From Clostridia bacterium (lineage in GTDB: Bacteria; Bacillota_A; Clostridia; Oscillospirales; CAG-272), in assembly GCA_017959485.1 (NCBI GenBank), contig JAGDAM010000081.1:1-6947 (forward strand): DNA of 6,947 nucleotides, given 5' to 3'. The position numbers and the translations under genes are program-made. The notes under the pieces are model-generated. The model was given only the letters and a program-made list of their open reading frames with translations, made no database searches and had not been told where the DNA came from. Below are positions 1 to 6,894 of this stretch, piece after piece (position 1 is the stretch's first letter; the number at the start of each line of letters is the position of its first letter).

Positions 1-283
1 GAAACTCCGATCTCCTTTGCCTTCCCTTAAAGGGAAGGGGGACCGCGGAAGCGGTGGATGAGTGCCCCTTAATACTCGTTAAATACAACACAGCCGTCTT
101 GGTGATATCTGAAACTCCGATCTCCTTTGCCTTCCCTTAAAGGGAAGGGGGACCGCGGAAGCGGTGGATGAGTGCCCCTTAATACTCGTTAAATACAACA
201 CAGGCGTCTTGGTGATATCCAAAACTCCGATCTCCTTTGCCTTCCCTTGAAGGGAAGGGGGACCGCAGAAGCGGTGGATGAGT
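1..283. repeat. Tandem array of a 110-bp intergenic repeat, about 2.6 copies
   Basis: Copy 1 is 1-110, copy 2 is 111-220 and partial copy 3 is 221-283, where similarity stops after GGATGAGT. Copies 1 and 2 differ at two positions (94/204 and 110/220). Copy 3 matches copy 2 at 60 of 63 positions. Each copy holds an inverted repeat with 9-bp arms CCTTCCCTT and AAGGGAAGG around one base (20-38, 130-148, 240-258). A second has 5-bp arms ACCGC and GCGGT around a four-base loop (42-55, 152-165, 262-275). Neither is followed by a T-run on either strand, so they do not look like terminators. The window starts inside the array, so it may continue to the left. The unit is not a multiple of three and no convincing gene crosses it. 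From memory, a pairing of TCATCC, a short hairpin and a CCTTCCC/GGGAAGG palindrome is common between genes in gut Clostridia; its function is unknown to me. The remaining gene-free stretch, 284-397, holds only the terminator described separately and an AT-rich tail. Confidence 0.95.
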
Positions 284-320
284 TGTCCGGTTCCTCTGCC
301 ATTACACACCCGGTACCGTT

Positions 321-351
321 CGCAAAAAGGCGGGCGGCCGATGGCCGCCCG
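321..351 (-). terminator. Rho-independent terminator closing the operon
   Basis: On the minus strand a perfect 9-bp GC-rich stem (CGGGCGGCC pairing with GGCCGCCCG, 331-339 with 343-351) encloses a three-base loop. After the stem come GCC-type bases and then a run of five T residues (324-328 on the plus strand read as A). It lies 46 bp past the rsmG stop codon in the correct orientation, so it most likely ends the whole minus-strand transcript. The T-run is short and starts two to three bases after the stem, so efficiency may be moderate. Confidence 0.85.
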
Positions 352-397
352 TGATGTGTAAATATTAATAGTTATTACCTTTTACGTCTCTTTCTGC

Positions 398-1141
398 CTA
401 AAACAACGGCTCCGACTTGATCTTCGCGAACCGTCTTGGGTATTTATCGCTCGTCTTTGATAATCTTTCGAATATTATTGCGTTTCTGGAATATTCCCGC
501 TCACCGTCTTCCAGGCGCATTTTTTCCACGGAGACAAACCGAAGTCCCAGCTCGCGGAGCGCCGCCTCCGAGCCCGCGAGTTCCTCCTCGGCGCGTTCTC
601 CCTTCATCAGGATCAGTTTCCCGTGTTCGCGAAGGCCGGCAACGCCAAGTTCGCAAAGAACACCGGCTCTCGCGACTGCTCTGGCGGTTACCGCGTCGAA
701 CCGTGCACGCAGATTCTTCCGTGCGGCCGAGCTAAAAAGTTCCTCGGCGCGTCCGGTCAGCGCGGTCAGATTCCTGAGCGATAGTTCTTCCGCCGCTTTT
801 TGCAGAAATACCGTCTTTTTCGCCGTCGCGTCCACCGCCGTGATACACAGATCGGGCCTCACGATTGCGAGGGGAAGGGAAGGGAACCCCGCTCCGGTTC
901 CCACGTCGCATACGGAGGCGCCTTCGGGGATATATCGCGATATCGTCAGTGAATCGCAGAAATGAAGAAGAGCAACTTCGTCCGGCCGGGTGATGGCGGT
1001 CAGGTTGAATTTTTCGTTCTCGGTTACAAGCAGCCTCGCGAAGCGTTCAAACAGTCCCGCGGCGCGCTCGTCAAGCTCGATTCCGCAGTTGAGCCGAACG
1101 ACTCTTTCCAAATACTCGCGGAAAGCGTAAAAATCTTCCAT
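398..1141 (-). CDS. rsmG: 16S rRNA (guanine-N7)-methyltransferase RsmG (GidB)
   Basis: The 247-residue product is a full-length RsmG, the SAM-dependent enzyme that makes m7G at position 527 (E. coli numbering) of 16S rRNA in the small ribosomal subunit; loss of this mark gives low-level streptomycin resistance in several bacteria. Visible family features are NLTAI (46-50), HFCDSL (60-65), the SAM-binding glycine loop DVGTGAGFP (79-87), an acidic residue ending the next strand (AVDA, 102-105), GRAEEL (130-135), VTARAVA (151-157), LILMKG (176-181) and the typical basic tail with KYPRR (233-237). The start is ATG; an AAGGA lies about 12 bases upstream, a rather long spacing. It follows mnmG by 30 bp, the classic gidA-gidB order, and is the last gene before the terminator. 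No missing motif or frameshift is seen. Confidence 0.97.
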   Translation of the reverse strand: MEDFYAFREYLERVVRLNCGIELDERAAGLFERFARLLVTENEKFNLTAITRPDEVALLHFCDSLTISRYIPEGASVCDVGTGAGFPSLPLAIVRPDLCITAVDATAKKTVFLQKAAEELSLRNLTALTGRAEELFSSAARKNLRARFDAVTARAVARAGVLCELGVAGLREHGKLILMKGERAEEELAGSEAALRELGLRFVSVEKMRLEDGEREYSRNAIIFERLSKTSDKYPRRFAKIKSEPLF

Positions 1142-1171
1142 ATTAAATAATAATTCCTTAATCCGCCGACG

Positions 1172-3043
1172 TTATTTCAGCCCGAGACGGATAAGCAGAA
1201 CCGATATATCCGCGGGTGAAACTCCGCTGATCCTCGACGCCTGACCGAGCGTCAGCGGACGGATCCTCGACAGTTTCTGAACCGCCTCGATCCTGAGCCC
1301 GCCGACCGCCGCGTAATCGAAATCGGGCGGCAGCGGCAGGTTTTCAAGCCGAAGACCGCGGCGGATCTGCGCCGACTGTCTCGCAACGTATCCCGCGTAT
1401 TTAATATCCGAAACCGCCGTCAGTACGACCGACGCCGGAAGAGGCGGTCTGCCGGGATCGAGCGGCGCTATATCGTCATAATCAAACTGCGGACGGCGCA
1501 AAAGATCCGCAAGAGTGAATCCCGCGCCCTCAGGCATGCCGTGGGCCTTCAGAAAAGCCCTGGTGGCGTCAGCGGGAGGAAGCGTATCCTCCAGCCGCCT
1601 TTTCTCCGCCTCTATCGCGTCCATCTTTGCGCAAAATCTGCCCCAGCGGCCGTCGTCGATCAGTCCGACGCGCCTGCCGATAGGAGTCAGACGCGCGTCG
1701 GCGTTGTCCTGACGAAGCAGAAGACGGTATTCCGAGCGGGCAGTCATCATACGGTACGGCTCGTCGGTGCCTTTTGTTACAAGATCGTCGATGAGCGTGC
1801 CGATATACCCGTCGGAGCGTTTCAGGACAACCGGTTCCTCGCCGCGGCAGGCAAGCGCCGCGTTGATGCCCGCGACAAGCCCCTGTGCCGCCGCCTCTTC
1901 GTATCCGGACGTGCCGTTGAACTGTCCGGCTCCGTAGAGGCCCTTCACGCGTTTGTGCTCAAGCGTCGGCAGCAGGTCGGTCGGATCGGTGCAGTCGTAC
2001 TCTATCGCGTAGGCGTACCTCGTTATTACCGCGTTTTTCATCCCCGGCAGCGTCCGGAGCATTGCGTCCTGAACGTCGGGCGGCAGAGAGGTCGAAAAGC
2101 CCTGAAGATAGAGCTCGTCGGTTCCGCTGCCCAGCGGTTCGAGGAAGAGCTGATGACGCTCCTTGTCTGAAAAACGTACGATTTTATCCTCGATCGACGG
2201 ACAGTAGCGCGGGCCGACCCCGTGTATCATGCCGGAATACATCGCGGAGCGGGCGATATTCTCTTTAATAATCCTATGGGTTTCCGCGTTTGTGTAAAGA
2301 ATGTAGCAGGGGACCTGCGAAACGCCTTCGAGATAGTCCTGCCCGGTCAGCGCGGAGAAGGGAAGAGGAGCTTCCTCTCCCGGCTGCTCCTCAAGTTCGG
2401 AAAAATCGACCGAGGAACGCAGAATACGCGGGGGAGTTCCCGTTTTGAAGCGGCGAAGCGAGACGCCGCACCCGGCAAGCGACTCCGAAAGGGACGCGGC
2501 GGGAATAAAGCCGTCGGGGCCCGACGGATAACTGCGGTCGCCGACGAATATTCGGCTGTCGAGATACGTCCCCGTACAGATTATCGCTTTTTCGCACTCC
2601 CAGACCTCTCCGATCGACGTCTCGATACCCCTGACGCGCCTGCCGTCCGGAGTTTCTTCGGTAATAAGAGCAATAACTTCGCCCTGAAGCGGATGCAAAT
2701 GGGGAGTGGTCTCGAGCGTATGCTTCATTATCCGCTGGTATTCCCGGCGGTCTGCCTGTACGCGCTTGGACCTGACCGCGGCGCCCTTGCCGGTGTTCAG
2801 AGTGCGCGACTGCAGAGTGACCCTGTCGGCGGCGGCGCCCATCTCCCCTCCGAGCGCGTCTATCTCATATACGAGGTGGCCCTTCGCGGTCCCGCCGACC
2901 GACGGATTGCAGGGCATATCCGCCACCCCGTCAAGCGACAGGGTGATAAGAAGGGTTTCGACGCCCATCCGCGCCGAAGAGAGAGCCGCCTCGATGCCGG
3001 CGTGCCCGGCACCGATGACGGCGACTTGTGTTTTACGTATCAT
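1172..3043 (-). CDS. mnmG: tRNA uridine-5-carboxymethylaminomethyl modification enzyme MnmG (GidA)
   Basis: At 623 residues this matches the usual MnmG length (about 629 in E. coli). With the GTPase MnmE, the FAD-dependent enzyme installs the (carboxymethyl)aminomethyl group on wobble uridine 34 of certain tRNAs in the cytoplasm. Seen in order: the FAD dinucleotide-binding motif GAGHAG (11-16), PCNPSVGG with the conserved cysteine at 45, GGEMG (65-69), RTLNTGKGAAV (80-90), CTGTYLDS (156-163), FKTGTPPR (199-206), GPRYCPSIEDK (277-287, second conserved cysteine 281), EPLG (302-305), LYGAGQFNGTSGYEEA (369-384) and the C-terminal DEPYRMMTARSEYRLLLRQDNAD. The ATG start overlaps the rarA stop by 11 nt. 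A strong AAAGGAG lies about 16 bases upstream, too far for normal use, so translation may depend on coupling to rarA. No mnmE gene is present directly upstream. Confidence 0.98.
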   Translation of the reverse strand: MIRKTQVAVIGAGHAGIEAALSSARMGVETLLITLSLDGVADMPCNPSVGGTAKGHLVYEIDALGGEMGAAADRVTLQSRTLNTGKGAAVRSKRVQADRREYQRIMKHTLETTPHLHPLQGEVIALITEETPDGRRVRGIETSIGEVWECEKAIICTGTYLDSRIFVGDRSYPSGPDGFIPAASLSESLAGCGVSLRRFKTGTPPRILRSSVDFSELEEQPGEEAPLPFSALTGQDYLEGVSQVPCYILYTNAETHRIIKENIARSAMYSGMIHGVGPRYCPSIEDKIVRFSDKERHQLFLEPLGSGTDELYLQGFSTSLPPDVQDAMLRTLPGMKNAVITRYAYAIEYDCTDPTDLLPTLEHKRVKGLYGAGQFNGTSGYEEAAAQGLVAGINAALACRGEEPVVLKRSDGYIGTLIDDLVTKGTDEPYRMMTARSEYRLLLRQDNADARLTPIGRRVGLIDDGRWGRFCAKMDAIEAEKRRLEDTLPPADATRAFLKAHGMPEGAGFTLADLLRRPQFDYDDIAPLDPGRPPLPASVVLTAVSDIKYAGYVARQSAQIRRGLRLENLPLPPDFDYAAVGGLRIEAVQKLSRIRPLTLGQASRISGVSPADISVLLIRLGLK

Positions 3044-4283
3044 TGCCGCCGGATGAACTCTCCTTTTTCAGCGAACCGACCGCCGCAGCGTAGGCGGCGG
3101 CCGCCTGTTCGGTCTTGTTCTGACCGAATCTGTAATATATACGCTCTTTTATATCGTCGGGAAGATACTGCTGTTTTACGTAGTGACCGGGATAGTCGTG
3201 AGGATACCGGTATCCCTTGAAAAGCGGACTGCGAAGCGCGGGCGGCGGTATCATTCCGTATCCGGCTTCAATATCCGCCATCGCCGCCTCGGACGCCGCG
3301 TTGGCGGAATTCGACTTCGGCGCGGTCGCCAGCAGTATCGCAGCGTGAGACAGCGGGATCCTCGCCTCGGGCATGCCGAGCTCTCTCGCGCTCTCGCAGC
3401 AGGCCCTCGTTACGGCGGCTGCGAGCGGATAGGCAAGTCCCACGTCTTCGGACGCCATTACCTGAAGGCGCCTGCAGGCGGCGAGAAGTTCGCCGGCGGC
3501 AAGCAGCCGGCACAGATAAAAGACGGCCGCGTCGGGATCGGAACCGCGAATCGATTTCTGGAGCGCCGACATAAGGTCGAAGTGAGCGTCGTCCGAATAG
3601 TTGCGCACGCCCCCGTCGAAAGCGGTTACGTCGTCGCCGGTAATCGCGTCTCCGGCGTTGTACCAGGCGTTCTCAAAAATCATGAGCGCCCGCCGCACGT
3701 CGCCTCCGGCAGTTTCGGCAATCGCCGTCAGTATCGCGTCTTCGGCCGTCTTCCGGCTGTCGGTTATCCGGTTCAGATAATCCAGCGCACGGCGCAGCGC
3801 CTTGGTTATTTCAGGCGGAGTGACCGGTTTGAATTCAAAAAGGGTCGAGCGCGAGATCAGCGCGTTGTAGACGTAAAAGTGCGGGTTCTCGGTAGTCGAA
3901 GCGACGAGCGTCACCCGCCCGTCCTCGATATATTCAAGCAGCGCCTGCTGCTGTTTGCGGTTGAAATACTGTATTTCGTCAATGTAGAGGAGCGTCCCGC
4001 GGTTGCCGAACAGAGTATTCGAGGACGAAAGCACCTCTTTGACGTCGGACAGCGACGCCGTCGTCGCGTTGAGCCGGCAGAACCGCATATCCGAATAACC
4101 CGCGATAAGTGCGGCGGCAGTCGTTTTCCCGGTCCCGGGAGGTCCGAAAAAGATCATATTCGTCAGCCGGCCGCTTTCGCACATACGGCGAAGAACGCCG
4201 TTTTTTCCGAAAAGGCGCTCCTGCCCGACTATTTCGTCAAAACTCTTCGGACGCATCTGTTCCGCCAGGGGAGTCTGAAGCAT
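3033..4283 (-). CDS. rarA: Replication-associated recombination protein RarA (MgsA family AAA+ ATPase)
   Basis: The 416-residue product is a RarA/MgsA/WRNIP1-type AAA+ ATPase, a cytoplasmic protein tied to stalled replication forks and thought to act on single-strand gaps or DNA ends. Seen in order: an N-terminal PLAEQMRPKSFDEIVGQ (5-21), Walker A GPPGTGKT (47-54), Walker B LLYIDEI (98-104) followed by QYFNRKQQQALLEYIEDG (105-122), the sensor-1 region ASTTENP (128-134), an arginine-finger candidate in LISRS (142-146), sensor 2 GGDVRRAL (193-200), and the tetramerisation part with SALQKSIRGSDPDAA (239-253), ASEDVGLA (277-284), GMPEARIPL (303-311) and APKSN (321-325). PHDYPGHYVKQQYLPD (361-376) is the family's C-terminal signature. 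The ATG is preceded by AAAGGA nine bases upstream (4293-4298). It starts 6 bp after the acyltransferase gene and overlaps mnmG by 11 nt. The tail is slightly shorter than the E. coli protein (about 447 residues). Confidence 0.96.
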   Translation of the reverse strand: MLQTPLAEQMRPKSFDEIVGQERLFGKNGVLRRMCESGRLTNMIFFGPPGTGKTTAAALIAGYSDMRFCRLNATTASLSDVKEVLSSSNTLFGNRGTLLYIDEIQYFNRKQQQALLEYIEDGRVTLVASTTENPHFYVYNALISRSTLFEFKPVTPPEITKALRRALDYLNRITDSRKTAEDAILTAIAETAGGDVRRALMIFENAWYNAGDAITGDDVTAFDGGVRNYSDDAHFDLMSALQKSIRGSDPDAAVFYLCRLLAAGELLAACRRLQVMASEDVGLAYPLAAAVTRACCESARELGMPEARIPLSHAAILLATAPKSNSANAASEAAMADIEAGYGMIPPPALRSPLFKGYRYPHDYPGHYVKQQYLPDDIKERIYYRFGQNKTEQAAAAYAAAVGSLKKESSSGGNDT

Positions 4284-4289
4284 TGATAA

Positions 4290-5486
4290 TTATCCTTTCG
4301 TTTTTTCTCCTGGGACCCGGTCGAGATAAGCGACGGGGATTATCGCCCTGCGGCGGTCGGGAACGGGTGAAAAAATATAAAGTCTTCCGCCGAAATACAC
4401 GTCGATATGGTCGTTGACGGTAACCGGGAAGGCGACGACTTCGGAAACCGGCCGCGAGAGAGATACCGTCGACCCGTCGACGGTGCCCTCAAACAGCACC
4501 TTTTCACGGTCGACCGTAAGCGTCCCGAGACCTACGTCCCGGCGCATGTTGCCTTCGTCGTCGCAGGCGCCGACCGATACCGGTTCGACGAGCGGGACCG
4601 ACGTGTCGAGCGTCGAGGCGCAGAATTCATACCAGTCCGCCGGAGTGCGGATGCCGCATTCTTCGGGAAGCCCGGTCAGGCGTCCGTACTCGTCAAGTGT
4701 CGCCGTAGCTCCGCAGGCGGTGCAGCGTATTTCGCCGCCTCCGCATTCGAGAGTGCCGTTTGCGCGACAGACGGGACAGACCCACAGTATTCCGTCGAGG
4801 CCGAGCGCGGTATCGCGGCTTCTGAATCTGACGTCGGGAAGCGCTCGGGATTCGTCGTGTTTTATGGCTGCGCGGATCTTTTCGTCCACGACCTCGGTCG
4901 GAATCTGTCCGAGTTCTTCCTTGCCGAAGAGTTTTTTGACCGTGATATTGATCCTTCCGCGCCGCGGGCCAGACGCCGACCACTTCGGGAAGGTCTTGCC
5001 GGCGCCTTCCGCCAGAAGCGTATAGGTGTCGACTCCGAGATGTTTTACAAGCTCGCCGGTGCCGGCCGTTATTTCAAGCGATCTTGAATACCAGGTGAGC
5101 CGGCCTTCGGGGAAGAGAACGACGGTGTTGCCCTCGCGAACCGCGCGGATTATCATAAGGACCGACCGCGCGTCCGGACAGAACATCTTTTTCGGAATCA
5201 TGTGAAGAAGGCCGAACAGTTTCCTCGCGGCGGGGCTCGAGTAAAAATGCTGGCTCATAACGTACGTTGCCCGGCCGGGAATCGCCATTCCGCTGAGAAC
5301 GTGGTCCATCCCGGAGGTGTGCGTGGCGAGTATGAGCGCGGGCCCCCTGTGTCCGCGGAGAACGCGGTTGTCGATCCGCACTCCGTACCGGATCCGGTAC
5401 CAGAGTCCGACAAAAAACTTCGCCGGAAACCAGAGCCACGCCGGCGGCTTGCCTATCTTTTTGTTTTTCTTTTTGTCAGCTGCCAT
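4290..5486 (-). CDS. PlsC-like lysophospholipid acyltransferase with zinc ribbon and beta-rich C-terminal domain
   Basis: The N-terminal half is an acyltransferase of the 1-acylglycerol-3-phosphate (PlsC) superfamily, which moves acyl groups onto lyso-lipids at the cytoplasmic membrane. With the chosen start, the product has 398 residues. The catalytic H-x4-D motif is THTSGMD with His56 and Asp61 (threonine replaces the usual asparagine), and the acceptor-binding motif is FPEGR (125-129). A lysine-rich start and a tryptophan-rich segment (about 16-35) may dock on the membrane. After the catalytic domain come a C-x2-C...C-x2-C zinc ribbon (cysteines 237, 240, 255, 258) and a beta-rich region (about 300-390) resembling a PH/GRAM-like fold; that resemblance is only my reading of its strand pattern. 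PlsC proteins are usually about 240 residues, so this is clearly longer. An upstream GTG (5504) would add six residues, but the ATG at 5486 has an ideal GGAG six bases before it. The substrate and true role are not determined by the sequence. Confidence 0.85.
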   Translation of the reverse strand: MAADKKKNKKIGKPPAWLWFPAKFFVGLWYRIRYGVRIDNRVLRGHRGPALILATHTSGMDHVLSGMAIPGRATYVMSQHFYSSPAARKLFGLLHMIPKKMFCPDARSVLMIIRAVREGNTVVLFPEGRLTWYSRSLEITAGTGELVKHLGVDTYTLLAEGAGKTFPKWSASGPRRGRINITVKKLFGKEELGQIPTEVVDEKIRAAIKHDESRALPDVRFRSRDTALGLDGILWVCPVCRANGTLECGGGEIRCTACGATATLDEYGRLTGLPEECGIRTPADWYEFCASTLDTSVPLVEPVSVGACDDEGNMRRDVGLGTLTVDREKVLFEGTVDGSTVSLSRPVSEVVAFPVTVNDHIDVYFGGRLYIFSPVPDRRRAIIPVAYLDRVPGEKTKG

Positions 5487-5492
5487 CGTTTT

Positions 5493-5496
5493 CTCC
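5493..5496 (-). promoter_or_regulatory. Ribosome binding site that fixes the acyltransferase start
   Basis: GGAG on the minus strand lies six bases before the ATG at 5486. It falls inside the coding region that would exist if the upstream GTG at 5504 were used, so it favours the shorter product. Confidence 0.7.
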
Positions 5497-5516
5497 GTAC
5501 ACACCGAAAACCGACC

Positions 5517-5930
5517 TTAAACGGAAGACTTCAGGTGCCTGATGATTCTGTAAACAAGGCGAACGGTTCCCCCGATGAGGAAAAGATAGGCGACAACGGG
5601 GTAAACTGCCAGAAGATCTGTGGTTGTCCCGTATATTTCGAGAATGCCGCGCACCAGCGATCCGCAGGTCGCGACGCAGGCGCCCCAGCGGAAGAGAAAG
5701 AGCCCCGGGCGATCGTAGGGAAGCCGCGCCGAGAAGGAAAGGATCATCTCGGCAAACCCGAGAGCGAAAAAGGGAACAAAGGCGTAAATCATATAAAACG
5801 AGAAAACGCCGAAACTGTTTACCTCGTACACAATCCCGAAAAGGATGAGCACGGCGGCAACCGAGAGGTCGCACAGAGAAGCGCGGCGGTAGAGCCCGCG
5901 CGGCGACAGCGGATTACCCGACGTAGACAA
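5517..5930 (-). CDS. Small integral membrane protein, four predicted helices, function unknown
   Basis: I do not recognise the family. The 137-residue product is mostly hydrophobic, with four likely membrane helices at about 19-38, 41-65, 77-97 and 105-130. A positively charged start (RGLYRR) and a basic end (RIIRHLKSSV) suggest both termini face the cytoplasm. No enzyme motif or signal peptide is visible; two cysteines occur in or near the third helix (WGACVATCG). The start is TTG at 5930: an in-frame TGA lies two codons upstream and GGTGAG sits five bases before the TTG, while the next alternative (GTG) would cut into the first helix. It overlaps the end of the glycosidase gene by 17 nt and is followed after 30 bp by the acyltransferase, so it is probably co-translated with envelope-related neighbours. 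Confidence 0.75.
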   Translation of the reverse strand: MSTSGNPLSPRGLYRRASLCDLSVAAVLILFGIVYEVNSFGVFSFYMIYAFVPFFALGFAEMILSFSARLPYDRPGLFLFRWGACVATCGSLVRGILEIYGTTTDLLAVYPVVAYLFLIGGTVRLVYRIIRHLKSSV

Positions 5931-6894
5931 TGTCGCTCACCGCCCTTTCGGATATAATCCCGCCGTTCGTGGTGGGATTGTTGATTATTCTGCCGCGGAA
6001 GACCATCGTCGACGCGCCGCCGCCTTCAATTTTTTTGGCGGCGTCGACTCCGAGCGTGTTCCTCATAAACATGGCAAGCTGGTAAAGAGTGAGTCCGCTG
6101 CTGGTTCTGACCCGTCCGTCGGAGACCACGAAGACGTAATGCAGCCCGTCATCGTATTTCCCGATCGCGGTGCGCGGGTTGCTCGCCATCGCGTGGCCGA
6201 CTTCGGAATTGGCGGACACTATCACCTGTCCTCCCCAAATGATGCCGGGCCCGAAAGAGAAGACGTCGCGGGCGCCCGAATCGACGATAATCTTCGCGGT
6301 CGTCTTTCTTTCGTCGTAGAAGCCGAAAGAACCGTCCCGGAATATCGCGAGCGCCTCGTTTGAGGAAGAGGAGGAGCGGTAAATCACCCCGCCGCGAACG
6401 ACGAACCCGGAATTGCGCGCTCCGTAATAGTCCCCGTTGATCGCGACGACGGCTCCGACCGAAGAAGCGATCGAGCTGACCTTTGCCGTGACGTTGCGCC
6501 CGTAAGCGTTGTTCGCGAAGGCCGTTTTCAGATAATCGAGCGAGGACAGCCGGATATCCGCGACGTATATGTCGGTGTTGTATTCACGGTATTCGAGAAT
6601 TTCGACGGTGAAATTGCCGTCGCTGTAATAGGTGTCCGAGTTTTCACGCGGGGACGAGGCACCGGTATTTTCGGGCACCCGCGACGAAACGGCGTCGGTC
6701 GCGGCGGGCTCGGTGATATCCGGTCCGGCGGACGACGTTTCGGGCGACCGCGTGTCGGTTTGATTGGGTTCGGTAATCTCCACTTCCCCGTAATAGTGCG
6801 GAATAACGAAGGCGTCAAGCAGGATAAAACCGGAGAAAAGGACCGTAACCGCAAGTATGACCGCGTTGGCGGCCATAAGCGCCTTTCCTTTCAT
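5914..6894 (-). CDS. Membrane-anchored phosphodiester glycosidase family (NAGPA-domain) protein
   Basis: The C-terminal two thirds belong to the phosphodiester glycosidase family, named after the mammalian enzyme that removes GlcNAc from phosphodiester-linked GlcNAc; bacterial members are usually secreted or anchored and often annotated as exopolysaccharide-related. With the chosen start the product has 326 residues: a short basic start, one membrane segment (about 8-32), a Ser/Thr/Pro/Glu-rich linker (about 37-91) containing ITEP twice 20 residues apart, then the domain. Family marks are AINGDYYG (151-158), NPRTAIG (239-245), SDGR, GLTLYQLA and EGGGASTMV (290-298). The last usually reads DGGGSSTMV, so Glu290 replaces Asp. 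The exact substrate is unknown, probably a cell-envelope or extracellular glycan. Start choice is uncertain: ATG 6894 is preferred because it forms an ATGA overlap with an upstream frame and keeps N-terminal lysines; ATG 6876 has a better-spaced AAGG, and a TTG at 6936 or earlier is possible. Confidence 0.88.
   Translation of the reverse strand: MKGKALMAANAVILAVTVLFSGFILLDAFVIPHYYGEVEITEPNQTDTRSPETSSAGPDITEPAATDAVSSRVPENTGASSPRENSDTYYSDGNFTVEILEYREYNTDIYVADIRLSSLDYLKTAFANNAYGRNVTAKVSSIASSVGAVVAINGDYYGARNSGFVVRGGVIYRSSSSSNEALAIFRDGSFGFYDERKTTAKIIVDSGARDVFSFGPGIIWGGQVIVSANSEVGHAMASNPRTAIGKYDDGLHYVFVVSDGRVRTSSGLTLYQLAMFMRNTLGVDAAKKIEGGGASTMVFRGRIINNPTTNGGIISERAVSDIVYVG
5936..5941 (-). promoter_or_regulatory. 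Ribosome binding site supporting a TTG start
   Basis: GGTGAG on the minus strand lies five bases before the TTG at 5930, inside the 3' end of the preceding glycosidase gene. Together with the in-frame TGA just upstream of the TTG it makes this the only sensible start that keeps all four helices. Confidence 0.5.

Noticed and set aside
1..283. The repeat array as a CRISPR
   Set aside because: The repeated unit is a continuous 110 bp with near-identical sequence throughout. There are no short repeats separated by unique spacers and no cas genes.
79..309. A 76-codon minus-strand open frame across the repeat array, starting at GTG
   Set aside because: It is translated repeat sequence. The 110-bp unit is not a multiple of three, so successive copies are read in different frames and no protein repeat is preserved. 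It also runs over the stretch just beyond the terminator.
311..318. Eight-base palindrome CGGTACCG just past the terminator
   Set aside because: It is isolated and too short to call an operator or site without further copies or a linked regulator.
369..440. A short minus-strand frame past the rsmG end reading VGAVVLGRKRRKR before a stop, like a sortase-anchor tail
   Set aside because: The frame is only about 22 codons long with no start or LPxTG-like motif, and it overlaps the genuine RsmG C-terminus (KYPRR and a basic tail) in another frame. It is most likely chance.
2222..3220. A 332-codon plus-strand open frame opposite mnmG and the rarA end
   Set aside because: Antisense shadow crossing two real genes, low-complexity basic composition and no motif.
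3183..4286. A 367-codon plus-strand open frame opposite rarA
   Set aside because: Antisense shadow of a GC-rich gene. The product is arginine-rich with no recognisable domain, while the minus-strand frame is an unmistakable RarA.
5202..5957. A 251-codon plus-strand open frame opposite the acyltransferase and membrane protein genes
   Set aside because: It spans parts of three minus-strand genes with supported starts and stops, and its product is charged and featureless.
6713..6722. The ten bases GGTGATATCC occur both in the repeat (211-220) and in the glycosidase linker
   Set aside because: A ten-base match without surrounding similarity is weak, and within the gene it simply encodes part of the duplicated ITEP linker.
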